NCBI GenBank assembly: GCA_965276765.1
Contig: OZ255627.1
Span: 4,712,001 to 4,776,000, forward strand
From: G965276765 sp965276765
GTDB lineage: Bacteria; Actinomycetota; Acidimicrobiia; Acidimicrobiales; Palsa-688
Direction of reading: 5' to 3'
Length of the DNA stretch: 64,000 bases
The notes under the pieces are model-generated. The model did no database searches. It worked only from the letters and a program-made list of their open reading frames with translations, and had not been told where the DNA came from. Position 1 is the first letter of the stretch; each line of letters begins with the position of its first letter. The translations under genes were made by a program, and so were the position numbers. Shown here piece by piece: positions 23,088 to 31,842 of this stretch.

Positions 23088-25951
23088 CCGACCTCGCCAA
23101 CGACCTGCGCCGCGTGTTCGCGGCGGCCAAACTTGGGCCACGTTCGCTGGCCGATCTTAGGGCGAAGGCGGAGCTCCTGTACGAGGAACCCGTGCCGGTC
23201 GACCTGGCGTCGGTCATAGCGGCGGTGATATCCGAGAGCGACGGCGGGCCCGTTCGTGCGGTCATCCGCGGGCAGCTTGCGATCTGGGACTTCGAGGCGG
23301 CCGCAGCTTGGGCCAACAACACCAAGCCGAGCACTCGGGCTCGACGAGACGCCATCTATGACGCCTTGGGTATGACCGAGGAAGACCGACAGGCGCTAGA
23401 CGACGCCGTGCCGTTCTTCGAGGCTGAGCCGATCACTGTCATCGCTTCGACGCGCTGGGAGCGCTGGTACACGCAGGAACGGCGCGCCGGACGCACGTTC
23501 TATGCGGACGGCTTCGCGCGGTACCTCCGGGAGACGCAGCAGTGGCCCGAAGCGAGCATCCTCTCCCTGGACGAGACAACCACCGCCGTCGTCGAACGTC
23601 TCGCCGATCCGATCCGGCAGGAGCCGTATCAGTCCAAAGGCCTAGTTGTCGGCTATGTCCAGAGTGGAAAGACGGCCAACATCACCGGTGTGGTCGCGAA
23701 GGCCGCGGACGCCGGCTACCGCCTCGTCGTCGTACTGGCGGGAACACAGAACATGCTGCGGAATCAGACACAGCGGCGACTCGACAAGGAACTGCTCGGA
23801 GCTGAGCTGGTCGAGGACGAGTACCTAGATGACGCTGATTGGGGGTCGTTTCTGCGGCACGGGGCCACGCCCTCGGTGCTAGGCGGGTTCGATTGGATCC
23901 GGCTCACGGGACGTTTTCACGACTATCGCAAGCTGACAGCCGGTGCGATCGAGACCTTGAAGTTCCCGAAAGCTCATCCGGGTCGTCGCTTCAACGACCC
24001 CGAAAACCTTTACCTTGGAAACGCCAAGCTGCTGATCGTCAAGAAGAACGCAGCCGTGCTTGACAAGCTGGCGCGAGACCTGGCCCGGGTCAACGCGATG
24101 GCTGAACTCGCCGACGTCCCGACCCTGGTGATCGACGACGAGTCCGACCAGGCCTCGGTCAACACCGTTCGGCCACCGACTTCTGCCGATGAGGAGACCG
24201 AGCGAACGAGGATCAACAAGGCGATCGTGGGGTTGCTGAAGACACTCCCCCGGGCCCAGTACGTCGGATACACAGCGACACCCTTCGCAAACGTCTTCAT
24301 CGATCCTGCCGATGCCCAAGACCTCTTTCCAAGGGACTTCATCGTTAGCCTCCGCCGGCCGCCGGGATACCTAGGCGCCAGTGACTTCCATGACCTACAC
24401 GGGCGGCCGCCTGCTACAGACACGGACCCCTTCCGCTCCAATGAGCGAGCCTACGTGCGGTCGGTCTACGGCGGCGATGCCTCGAATACCGACCTCCAGC
24501 GAGCCGTCGACTCCTTCGTGGTCAGCGGAGCACTCAAGCTTTACCGCGAGGCACGGTCGGCCTTCGAGTACCGACACCACACCATGATCGTGCACACGTC
24601 GCACCTCACCGCTGATCACCGGCAGCAACTGGCCGACGTGAGGTCGCTCCTGGCCGAGGGGGGCTACCAGACGGGCGAGTGTCTCCCGCGGTTACGTGCC
24701 CTCTTCGAGGATGACTTCGCGCCGGTCTCCGCCTCCCGCACACCAGACCTTCCCATGCCGGACCGCTTCGACGACCTTGAGTCCGAACTCGGGGAAGTCA
24801 TCACCCGTCTCTACGAAGGCGGCAATCCAGTCCTCCTCGTCAACAGCAACGCCGACGCCGACCAGCTCGCCTTCGATGCGGCACCAGTCTGGAAGATCAT
24901 CGTCGGTGGGTCCAAGCTCAGCAGAGGGTTCACGGTCGAAGGGCTCACAGTCAGCTACTTCCGTCGCAAGTCGCCGACCGCCGACACCCTCATGCAGATG
25001 GGCCGCTGGTGCGGCTTCCGGCCTGGCTACCTCGACCTTGTACGCCTCTTCATCGCACGGGCGGCACCGGGAGACCCCGACGGCCTCGACGTGTACGAGG
25101 TGTTTGAGGCCATCTCTCGCGACGAGGACTCGTTCCGCGACGAGCTACGCCGATACGCCATGCCCTCGGATGACAGCGAACCAATCACGCCGCGAGACAT
25201 CCCCCCGTTGGTCGCGTCCCATCTCGACTGGGTCCGCCCCACGAACCGGAACAAGATGTACAACGCCACGATCAGCTTCCGGAACTTCGGCGGAAGGCGT
25301 AGGGAACACCGCCTGGCGCCGACGACTGATGGCGACATCGCCTTCAACGAGCACCTCTTCAGGGGGCTCCTCGATGGACTGACATTGGATGACGCCGCGC
25401 TTGAGGTCGATGGAGCCAAGGTCCCAGCTGTGGTCGGAGTGGCCAGCAGAGATGCCGTCATGTCAGTGCTCAAAGGCTATCGGTGGTATGACGGGCGCAA
25501 GCTCCTGGCTCCCGAACTCGACTTCCTATCCGGCACCGAGGGTGATCCCGGGATCGATGACTGGTTGGTCATCGCCCCGAAGCTGCAACGCAGCCGGACC
25601 GACGCGCAATGGGGGGCAGCGGGTCGGGAGTTCGCCGTCCACTATCGCAACCGATCCGCAGCCACGAACCTGGTCAATGCCTACTCGGGCCCCGACGACT
25701 GGAAGGTAGCGGCCGTAATCGCAGGGGCGGCCGAGCCAGAGCAGGACGCCAACGCCACCGTTACGATCCTATGTCAGGAGCGACGAGGAGTTCTTCTGCT
25801 CTATCCGATCGCGCACTCGAAGGCGATCTCGAAGGGTTGGAAGCCGACCATCGGCTTCACGCTTGTCTTCCCACCAAACAAGATCCGACGGCAGATCGGA
25901 TTCGTCGTGAGCAACTGTGAGGAGCCAGACGAGCCGATCGTTGCGACCTGA
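23084..25951 (+). CDS. Z1-domain superfamily-2 helicase-like ATPase
   Basis: A 955-residue protein. The motor core runs from about residue 180: Walker A in VVGYVQSGKTANITG, Walker B-like LVIDDESDQAS, YVGYTATPFANVFID (motif III-like), then the Z1 region with GGSKLSRGFTVEGLTVSYF and MQMGRWCGFRPGYLDL (motifs V and VI with Arg finger). The N-terminal 150 residues and the C-terminal 250 are unassigned; the latter may bind DNA or partner proteins. It is the third gene of an operon with 7-nt and 4-nt overlaps, so the subunits are probably made in fixed ratio. No methyltransferase, Vsr nuclease or AIPR-type gene follows, unlike many relatives. Confidence 0.9.
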   Translation: MTDLANDLRRVFAAAKLGPRSLADLRAKAELLYEEPVPVDLASVIAAVISESDGGPVRAVIRGQLAIWDFEAAAAWANNTKPSTRARRDAIYDALGMTEEDRQALDDAVPFFEAEPITVIASTRWERWYTQERRAGRTFYADGFARYLRETQQWPEASILSLDETTTAVVERLADPIRQEPYQSKGLVVGYVQSGKTANITGVVAKAADAGYRLVVVLAGTQNMLRNQTQRRLDKELLGAELVEDEYLDDADWGSFLRHGATPSVLGGFDWIRLTGRFHDYRKLTAGAIETLKFPKAHPGRRFNDPENLYLGNAKLLIVKKNAAVLDKLARDLARVNAMAELADVPTLVIDDESDQASVNTVRPPTSADEETERTRINKAIVGLLKTLPRAQYVGYTATPFANVFIDPADAQDLFPRDFIVSLRRPPGYLGASDFHDLHGRPPATDTDPFRSNERAYVRSVYGGDASNTDLQRAVDSFVVSGALKLYREARSAFEYRHHTMIVHTSHLTADHRQQLADVRSLLAEGGYQTGECLPRLRALFEDDFAPVSASRTPDLPMPDRFDDLESELGEVITRLYEGGNPVLLVNSNADADQLAFDAAPVWKIIVGGSKLSRGFTVEGLTVSYFRRKSPTADTLMQMGRWCGFRPGYLDLVRLFIARAAPGDPDGLDVYEVFEAISRDEDSFRDELRRYAMPSDDSEPITPRDIPPLVASHLDWVRPTNRNKMYNATISFRNFGGRRREHRLAPTTDGDIAFNEHLFRGLLDGLTLDDAALEVDGAKVPAVVGVASRDAVMSVLKGYRWYDGRKLLAPELDFLSGTEGDPGIDDWLVIAPKLQRSRTDAQWGAAGREFAVHYRNRSAATNLVNAYSGPDDWKVAAVIAGAAEPEQDANATVTILCQERRGVLLLYPIAHSKAISKGWKPTIGFTLVFPPNKIRRQIGFVVSNCEEPDEPIVAT

Positions 25952-26258
25952 ACCTTGTCGCGCGGTGCCGACAAAGGCTCTGAGACCGTCAGCGGTCGCA
26001 AAACGGGACCGGTCGTCGCCGATCTCGCTGAGGACCCGAGCGCCGAGAACAGTGGCCAGACCGTGGACCGTCGCTTCCCCAGGCGTCGGGCGAGATGCCA
26101 GAATTGGGCGGACAGTCATATTCGAGAGTCACCAGGGGACCCAGACGCCTGTACGGTAGCCCTCGACGGAAGAAGGCCCGGTGAACCGCAAACCGCCGAC
26201 GAAGGTGTATCGGCGGGTCGTGGGATGACGATGAGCCGAGATGTCGTGTCTACGGTGC
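25952..26258. other. Spacer after the Z1 operon
   Basis: 307 bp with no recognisable gene or strong terminator hairpin. Short frames on both strands look random. Confidence 0.5.
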
Positions 26259-26552
26259 TCATCGCGGAGAGCCTTGATTCCAGGGTTCGCCTTCGGCGAA
26301 CGGGATCGAGTTACCTGCCGGTCGCGAGCGGGTGCGCGAGAGGCCGGCGAGCGCTGCGATGGGGACCGGGATCGGCCCGAGGGACCAGACGATCAGGATC
26401 GTCGCTGTCACCCATGCCAGTTTTGACCATCCCCCGTGCGCCCATGCGCGGCGGTGGAGGCGGATGATCCTGATCACGGCGACGGCCATGACCGCCACGT
26501 CGATGACCTCGAGGATGGCGTGCAAGACGAGGGCGGCTGTGGGTGTCGGCAC
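26259..26552 (-). CDS. Small two-helix membrane protein, hypothetical
   Basis: 97 residues from GTG 26552, preceded by a strong AAGGAG 6 nt upstream. Two membrane helices at about residues 8-30 (HAILEVIDVAVMAVAVIRII) and 43-68 (LAWVTATILIVWSLGPIPV) joined by a basic loop, in the size and layout of phospholipase-D-N-type or short-protein membrane anchors. The C-terminal 25 residues are polar and low in features. It lies downstream of, and opposite to, the Z1 operon within the island. Confidence 0.6.
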   Translation of the reverse strand: MPTPTAALVLHAILEVIDVAVMAVAVIRIIRLHRRAWAHGGWSKLAWVTATILIVWSLGPIPVPIAALAGLSRTRSRPAGNSIPFAEGEPWNQGSPR

Positions 26553-26690
26553 GGGCAGCTCCTTTCGCTGGTCGGGCGGCCACCGAGGCGGTCACCGGTT
26601 CCCCTGTGCACGAGCGAGCCGGATCGCAACACCTCCTCCAAGAGAAATCTTCCGACGCTCTCGTAAGGCTCGGGCTCGGACGGCGGGAGC

Positions 26691-27083
26691 GTGCCAGCGA
26701 GTCCGATCTGGCATCATTTGGGTATCGCAACGCGGATCTTGGTGCGGGCGCTGGGCGTGACGTTCGCGGCGGTCATGGCCGCCGCCGTGGTCGCGGCCGG
26801 CTCGGCATCCGCCACTGCGGCCGCTACCGACACGGTCTCGGCGGGCACGGCACGGGTCGTGACCAACCCGCCGGTGACCCTGACCGTCCCTCGCGCTGAC
26901 CATAATCGCGCGGCGGAAAACTTGTCGCAAAATCAAGAGTCCCAGGCCCAGAGTTACCTAGAAAGGCCCGAGCCTCCCGAGCAACCCGTCGTCTCGCTCT
27001 ACGGTGCGTCCCGATCCTCGCAGTTCGGCAACAAGGCGCTCGGCCTCATCCTGACCTTCGAGGTCCAGCCGGCGGCCGTTTAG
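26691..27083 (+). CDS. Possible short secreted protein (uncertain)
   Basis: The frame contains a signal-peptide-like stretch: basic TRILVRALG, then FAAVMAAAVVAAG and an ASATAAA cleavage region, followed by a Thr/Val-rich mature part. The first in-frame ATG is 26691; TTG 26718 is closer to the signal. The last 40 residues overlap the convergent minus-strand gene at 26958-27413 and look antisense, so the frame may be truncated or spurious. No family recognised. Confidence 0.3.
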   Translation: MPASPIWHHLGIATRILVRALGVTFAAVMAAAVVAAGSASATAAATDTVSAGTARVVTNPPVTLTVPRADHNRAAENLSQNQESQAQSYLERPEPPEQPVVSLYGASRSSQFGNKALGLILTFEVQPAAV

Positions 27084-27413
27084 GGTCATGTTGACGACTT
27101 CGCCGTAAAGACCATGCAGTTCGGGTGGGAGCCACTTGAGCATGAGGGCGCCGCACGTCGGTGGGAAGTCACCATCAGCGTAGCCGGGGACGGCATCGCC
27201 GTCGACAGTCGTGTCTTCGTCGGGTCTTTCCTCGTCGAACCACTCATCGAAGGTCTCGGGTCCTGCCGCTGCGCGAAGCTCTCCCCATGTGCCCGATTCC
27301 AGCGCCTCCCACACCTGCGCCCAGTACTTTGCCACCGGCTGCGGAAGTACGAGCCACCCGTAACGGCCTTCACCGTATACGAGCGGCTCGAAGGGCTCCG
27401 GACGCTCGGCCAT
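26958..27413 (-). CDS. Hypothetical acidic protein of the island
   Basis: 151 residues from ATG 27413. Strongly acidic and Trp-rich (GRYGWLVLPQPVAKYWAQVW, ETFDEWFDEERPDEDTT, LKWLPPELHGLYGEVVNMTL), with balanced composition unlike the shadow frames nearby. No motif or family recognised. The acidic character is reminiscent of immunity or DNA-mimic proteins, but that is only an impression. It is cargo of the tRNA-Glu island. Confidence 0.6.
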   Translation of the reverse strand: MAERPEPFEPLVYGEGRYGWLVLPQPVAKYWAQVWEALESGTWGELRAAAGPETFDEWFDEERPDEDTTVDGDAVPGYADGDFPPTCGALMLKWLPPELHGLYGEVVNMTLNGRRLDLEGQDEAERLVAELRGSGRTVERDDGLLGRLGPF

Positions 27414-27804
27414 AGGAAAACGCTAGCGCCTCCATCGGGCCGTGTCGATAAGAAATGACCCACGTACAACGCAGACATCCAGCAGGTGCCAATCGGGCGC
27501 CTGTAGTGAATCGCTATCCAGAACCGCTCCGTTCGTGCTCTGGCTCGAGGGTCGCGATGGCCTCGTAATCCTCAAGGCTTGGCATCGTTGGGTCGGCGCG
27601 CAGTTGTGAGTGTTTAGGAAGAACTCTCCTGTCGGCTCGGCCGGACAGGTTGAAGTGAGTGGACCAGTCGGCGTCGGGCTCAGAAGTGGCGGCAGGGTGA
27701 GGAGCGAAGCGCGTCTCGGTGAGCATCGGGCGGTGATCTAGCAGGGACGCCAGGGACGCCATGCCAAAGGCGGCGATAGCGCATACATCTTAGCTCCTTC
27801 CGGC
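27414..27804. other. Spacer with one doubtful short frame
   Basis: An 82-residue minus-strand frame (27514-27762) begins MASLASLLDHRPMLTETRF and lacks any recognisable domain or ribosome-binding site. It could be a small gene but I cannot support it. No other structure seen. Confidence 0.4.
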
Positions 27805-28839
27805 TCAGGCTTCCGCTCGGAGCCGGCGGAGGTCCCGAACGAACCCACGAGTCGACGTGGGGTAGACCGGACGGGCCTCATCGCGGGGCGGGATATAGAT
27901 CCGCTGCACCGGTGTGGTGAGGGTTTGCTTTCGGTCGAACTGGATGCTGTCTGGAGGGATGTATCGGATGGTGTACGGGACGGATCCGAAGTACAGACTG
28001 AGCATGTTGTGATCGCTCTCCCCATCGACGTACCACAGCAGCTCAACCCCTTCTTCGCTGTGGCAGAAGTATTGGAGCATCCCTCGATCAGAGATATCTC
28101 TCGGAGGCCCGTCGGGGGCACCAGGCGCGGCAATCGAAGGAGGCGTTCGTGGTGGCGCAGACAAGTCGACATTGGACCCCTCTTTCCGCAGCATGTCAGC
28201 GAGCGAGGCACGGAGGGCGCCGTAGAGCAGCTCCTGAGCCGCGGTCCAGATGGCGACACCTGCCGACCGGAAGAGGTAGGCGGCCAGGGGAAGATCAGCC
28301 ACGAAGTGACGGTCCAGTGAAGTGAGGTGGCGTGAGACCGTACCGTCGAGGTGGACACCGCCCCAGGTGTGGGCATAGTCCCTGACGAAGTGTTCCCAGG
28401 TGTAGTTTTGCTGCTGTCCGTCGCTCCGGATAGACAGCACGCGCCGGGACTGCCACCGGCTGAACGGTACGACCTCGGCTCCGTCGGCCTCAGACGCAGC
28501 GACATCGATGGGTAGCGAGCCGACTGCGAAGACGACGTCCGCTGAGCCAGGAGGAGGCTTAGACAAGCGAACGGTGGGTACGGAGGCCTGGACAGCCGAG
28601 CACAGTCGCATCAGAACGTTGTTGCCTCGAGTCGGACTCAGAACCGCTCTCAGCAGCACAACGAGGTCATCGGTTGCGTACAGGGCTCCGTTGTCGATGC
28701 GCTCGATGGCATCGCGGATCCGTGCAGTCATCGAGACCACCGGGCCGAGTAGCGCGAAGGCGGGATGGTCGATCGGCCCTTCAGACCTGGTTGGCTTGGA
28801 TGCCTCCGGCACGCTTCTGAGTATGACGCGGCGGGACAT
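27805..28839 (-). CDS. Hypothetical protein of the island, 344 residues
   Basis: A well-formed 344-residue protein from ATG 28839. The middle contains DNGALYATDDLVVLLRAVL, QNYTWEHFVRDYAHTWGG, VHLDGTVSRHLTSLDRH and FRSAGVAIWTAAQELLYG, an alpha/beta pattern with conserved-looking aromatic and His residues; the end is basic (STRGFVRDLRRLRAE). No membrane segment and no family I recognise. HLDGTVSRHLTSLDRHFV is a place to look for an active site. It is cargo within the same island as the GHKL/Z1 operon, on the opposite strand. Confidence 0.65.
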   Translation of the reverse strand: MSRRVILRSVPEASKPTRSEGPIDHPAFALLGPVVSMTARIRDAIERIDNGALYATDDLVVLLRAVLSPTRGNNVLMRLCSAVQASVPTVRLSKPPPGSADVVFAVGSLPIDVAASEADGAEVVPFSRWQSRRVLSIRSDGQQQNYTWEHFVRDYAHTWGGVHLDGTVSRHLTSLDRHFVADLPLAAYLFRSAGVAIWTAAQELLYGALRASLADMLRKEGSNVDLSAPPRTPPSIAAPGAPDGPPRDISDRGMLQYFCHSEEGVELLWYVDGESDHNMLSLYFGSVPYTIRYIPPDSIQFDRKQTLTTPVQRIYIPPRDEARPVYPTSTRGFVRDLRRLRAEA

Positions 28840-29076
28840 GTGCAGCAGTGCCGCACCCCACTCTCCCGCTTCGATCGGCCAGCGCCGTCGATCGCCGCCT
28901 ACGACCAGCTACTCGCAGCGCAACGACCAAGCTCTCTGGTGACGCCACCAAAGCGGCGATCGGAGCTGCGGCACGCGAGTGCGCCCGCCGGTAGTGCGCT
29001 CCAACGCTGCCCACCTCGCCGAAGCCCTCTCCGCCGAGGTCGACGCCGATCCCAGCGCCGCTGGGTTCGGCGGATC

Positions 29077-29397
29077 GGTGAAAGCTTACCGTGGGTGCCC
29101 ACCAGCGCCATCCCTGCCATCACCGAAGCGGCTCTCACGAGGACAGCTGCCTGGCTCGCCACCATCGCCATAAACCACGAAAGCCCCGACCTCGCCGCCT
29201 GGGCCGTCAACAAGGGCTTTCTCGTCGAGTCCGCCAACGAGACCCTCCTCGACCTCGCCCTCCAAGCCGGGGCCGCCGGCGGCCCCGACAACCTGACCCG
29301 TGCCTTGAAAGAAGTCCTCCGCCGCTACGCCGGCGTCGACGAGCCCGTCCCCGATGCTCTCGCCCACCGCTACCACGAGCTCCGCCACCGGGCTTGA
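29077..29397 (+). pseudogene. C-terminal fragment of a BTAD-type transcriptional activator domain
   Basis: The last 105 residues of a longer open frame (LPWVPTSAIPAITEA, DLAAWAVNKGFLVESANETL, RALKEVLRRYAGVDEP, LAHRYHELR) resemble the helical repeat C-terminus of bacterial transcriptional activator domains of SARP/LysM-type regulators. Upstream sequence in this frame is Arg-rich and random, so the DNA-binding and central parts are missing. Confidence 0.45.
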
Positions 29398-31298
29398 GTC
29401 GGGCCCGGTCGGTGCGGGCTTCCTCATCCGGCTGCAAGGGCCATACCAAGCTTCTACACATTTGCATCCATTCCGGGATGCATCCGCCGACACTGGAACC
29501 GTCCGGCGAGACCCCTTCCGAGCCGGCCGACGCGGGGGTGCTCCCGACGGGTGGATTCGGGTTTGCTGCTGCCGCACCGGCGGTCGCTTCGCTCCCGCCG
29601 GCTTGCCCTCCGAAAGAGTTTGTCCGGGCCGGACGATCGGTGGCATCGGCAGGTCCGGATGCCGCGTCCAGGACCCATGGCTGGGCCTGGTGCTAGCTCG
29701 ACACGAAGCCAGCGGCAGGGTGGGCGTCGCGCGGCGATTCAGGGACCCTGGCTCAACCAGGCGCCGAGGACGACCGTTTCGGTGGGCCCGGGAGAGATCA
29801 AGGTCGACGTCGTTGTGGACCCTGACGCAGAGCACCGACCACGGGTATTCGGCACCGCCGCTCTGCGACGGCCGCGGAGCGGGGAGCAGATCTCGTCGGG
29901 CTGGGGTGTTGTCCTCGACACGGGGGGCGTGACGCGCGCCCTCATCGGCCAGCCAAAACGTGAGCTCCCCGACCGAGCCCCGGAGATGGAGCCGCTGCCG
30001 ATGAGCACCCACACCCGATCACTCAGAGCAACAATCTTCCGCAGGGGCCGCCGCCCGGTGTCCGTGGCCACGGACAGCCCGGTGAGGGCACCCGCCCGAG
30101 ATCGCCTGGGGCCCCGACAGCCCGGCAATTCGGGACGCGCTGGGGAACAGGGCCGCTCCCCGACGGACCCCGTCGTGAACGAGAGTCTCAAGAGCCGCAC
30201 GGGACAGGGGCGCCGGCTAGGGGGGCGGCCGGTGGCCCGGACCGTACCGGCTCCTCGGCGAGCCCGTGGCATCGTTGCTTGCCCCCACGGGGTGCGGGTC
30301 GAGGCGTCCCGCGTGACGACCGCGCTCGACATGCGATGGAACCCCGGCGACCACGGGACGGCGGAGCAAGCCGTACGGGCCGTCGAGCGGGCCGGGTGTC
30401 GCGCCCAAGACGACAGGTCCAATTTCAGGTCCAATTCTTGTTCCAATTCTGGCCTTGAGCTGGGCTGATGGTCGGGCAGGTCCAATTCAGACTTTTCTTG
30501 AATTGGACCTGAAATCATAGTTGCAGTCGACGTTGCAGTCCGCTCCGAGGGTGGATCGTGGCTGCCATGAGCACACGGACCAACCTCCTTCCCGTCGTCG
30601 TTGATCATGTCGCCGTCCTCGGTGACCGTCCCGGACCGGTCACCGCGACCTGTCGGTTGGTGGGCGCACAGCCCGGGCCTTGACCTCGATCGGGGCCAGC
30701 CGGCGACGGTTGCCGACAGCGACTGGGCGTGCCCGGCGGCAGGGTCGGATTCTCTCGGGCTGCTCGCCCACCTGTTGGGGACGACTGGGCGGACCTCACC
30801 TCCCTCCCCGTCGTCCCCCCGGCAGGGGTGGATGAGGGCGCCGTGGGCGAGTGCCGGGATATCGGGAGGTGCGGACTCGAGCCCGAAATCGTCCTCAGCC
30901 GTAGGAACCGATCCGCGCTCCGATGGCCACCGCTGCCAGGCCGCCGGATCGCATCGGCCTCCGCGTTGATCGATATCGCCTCCGACGACCAGGGATCCCC
31001 GAGCGCTCGTCCGCAGCGAGAGCGGCCGCCGTGTCTTCACCCAGCCAGTGCGTCCCGAGCGCCGTCGCACCGATCGCGACCCGGGCGACCTCGGCGAAGT
31101 GCTCCTCGCCCGGGCGCCGCTACCCAGGCCCACCGCACCCTCGGCCCCGTCGACACCATCGCCCACCGCACCACCGGCGACGGCCCTCTGGCTCGGCTGC
31201 AACGAACCCGCCGTCGTCGCCCCACCGGCTGGCGCTGCCAACAACCTCAGCGTGCCTCCCCATCCGATCCTCCGCTTCGAACGAACGGGAGTTCCATC
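29398..31298. other. 1.9-kb region without a supportable gene, containing an iteron-like hairpin cluster
   Basis: Very GC-rich. Open frames of 300-500 codons exist on both strands at once, but they are Arg/Pro/Ser-rich without domains, as expected from composition alone. Notable items are the repeat cluster at 30415-30515 and a short inverted repeat TGCATCC/GGGATGC at about 29462-29481. In comparable integrative elements a replication or transfer region lies near the integrase, and this may be its degraded counterpart. Confidence 0.5.
30415..30515. repeat. TCCAATT iteron-like repeats and inverted repeats
   Basis: AGGTCCAATT-type units at 30415-30425, 30426-30437, (G)TTCCAATTC at 30440-30449, CAGGTCCAATTC at 30477-30488 and inverted at 30500-30511. 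The last two form a perfect 12-bp stem with an 11-nt loop (AGACTTTTCTT). The 16-mer ATTTCAGGTCCAATTC (30422-30437) is also inverted at 30500-30515, allowing an alternative long-range hairpin. The AT-rich composition contrasts sharply with the surroundings. Confidence 0.75.
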
Positions 31299-31520
31299 AT
31301 GACCGAAGTCGCCTCATCCCCATCCCGGCTGCTGTACACGCCCGTCGAAGCCGCTCATGCCCTCGGCATCAGCCGCTCCAGCCTCTACGTTCTCCTCGCC
31401 CACGGCGACATCGCATCCGTCCGCATCGGCGCGAGCCGACGTATCCCCGCCACGGCCCTCACGGCCTACATCGACAACCTCGGCGGGCTCCAACGGTCAG
31501 TGCCCGAAGGTAGAATTTGA
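31299..31520 (+). CDS. Excisionase-like small HTH protein
   Basis: A 73-residue protein from ATG 31299 with GGGAG 6-8 nt upstream. The sequence LLYTPVEAAHALGISRSSLY followed by HGDIASVRIGASRRIPATALTAYI is the MerR-like winged helix (HTH_17) of actinobacterial Xis/AlpA proteins. It lies 322 bp upstream of the integrase on the same strand, the usual arrangement. It should direct excision of the 19567-33075 island by binding near att. The gap to the integrase (31521-31842) holds only low-complexity frames. Confidence 0.85.
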   Translation: MTEVASSPSRLLYTPVEAAHALGISRSSLYVLLAHGDIASVRIGASRRIPATALTAYIDNLGGLQRSVPEGRI

Positions 31521-31842
31521 GTCGCTCGCAGCCCCGGCCCGCCCGGCGACGTTGCCATCACGACGGAATCCCAACGGAAGGGAACCCTCCCCGATGGCGT
31601 CCACCGCGCGAGATATCAGCTGGCGAAGGTCGCGCCTCCGCCGGCGCCGGTGGCGCGGTTTTCGACGCGCTCGAAGCGAGGTCTCGCGCCGTCGAGGTAT
31701 CGGGCCTCTTCGACGGGGTCTCAAAGGTGGGGCTCCGGGCTTGGTCCTCCGCCCTCACAGAGCACCAAGGACGCGGGCCTACGACAGGCACATGCGACCT
31801 AGCCGCAGGATCGACCAACCGTCGACAACGAAAGGCCAGCCG
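31521..31842. other. Spacer between excisionase and integrase genes
   Basis: 322 bp. Several open frames, none with a domain. GAAAGG at about 31830 is the integrase ribosome-binding site, 8 nt before its ATG. Confidence 0.5.

Noticed and set aside
29739..31244. A 501-codon minus-strand frame and a 305-codon plus-strand frame over the same DNA
   Set aside because: Both are Arg/Ser/Pro-rich without domains, and neither has a convincing ribosome-binding site.
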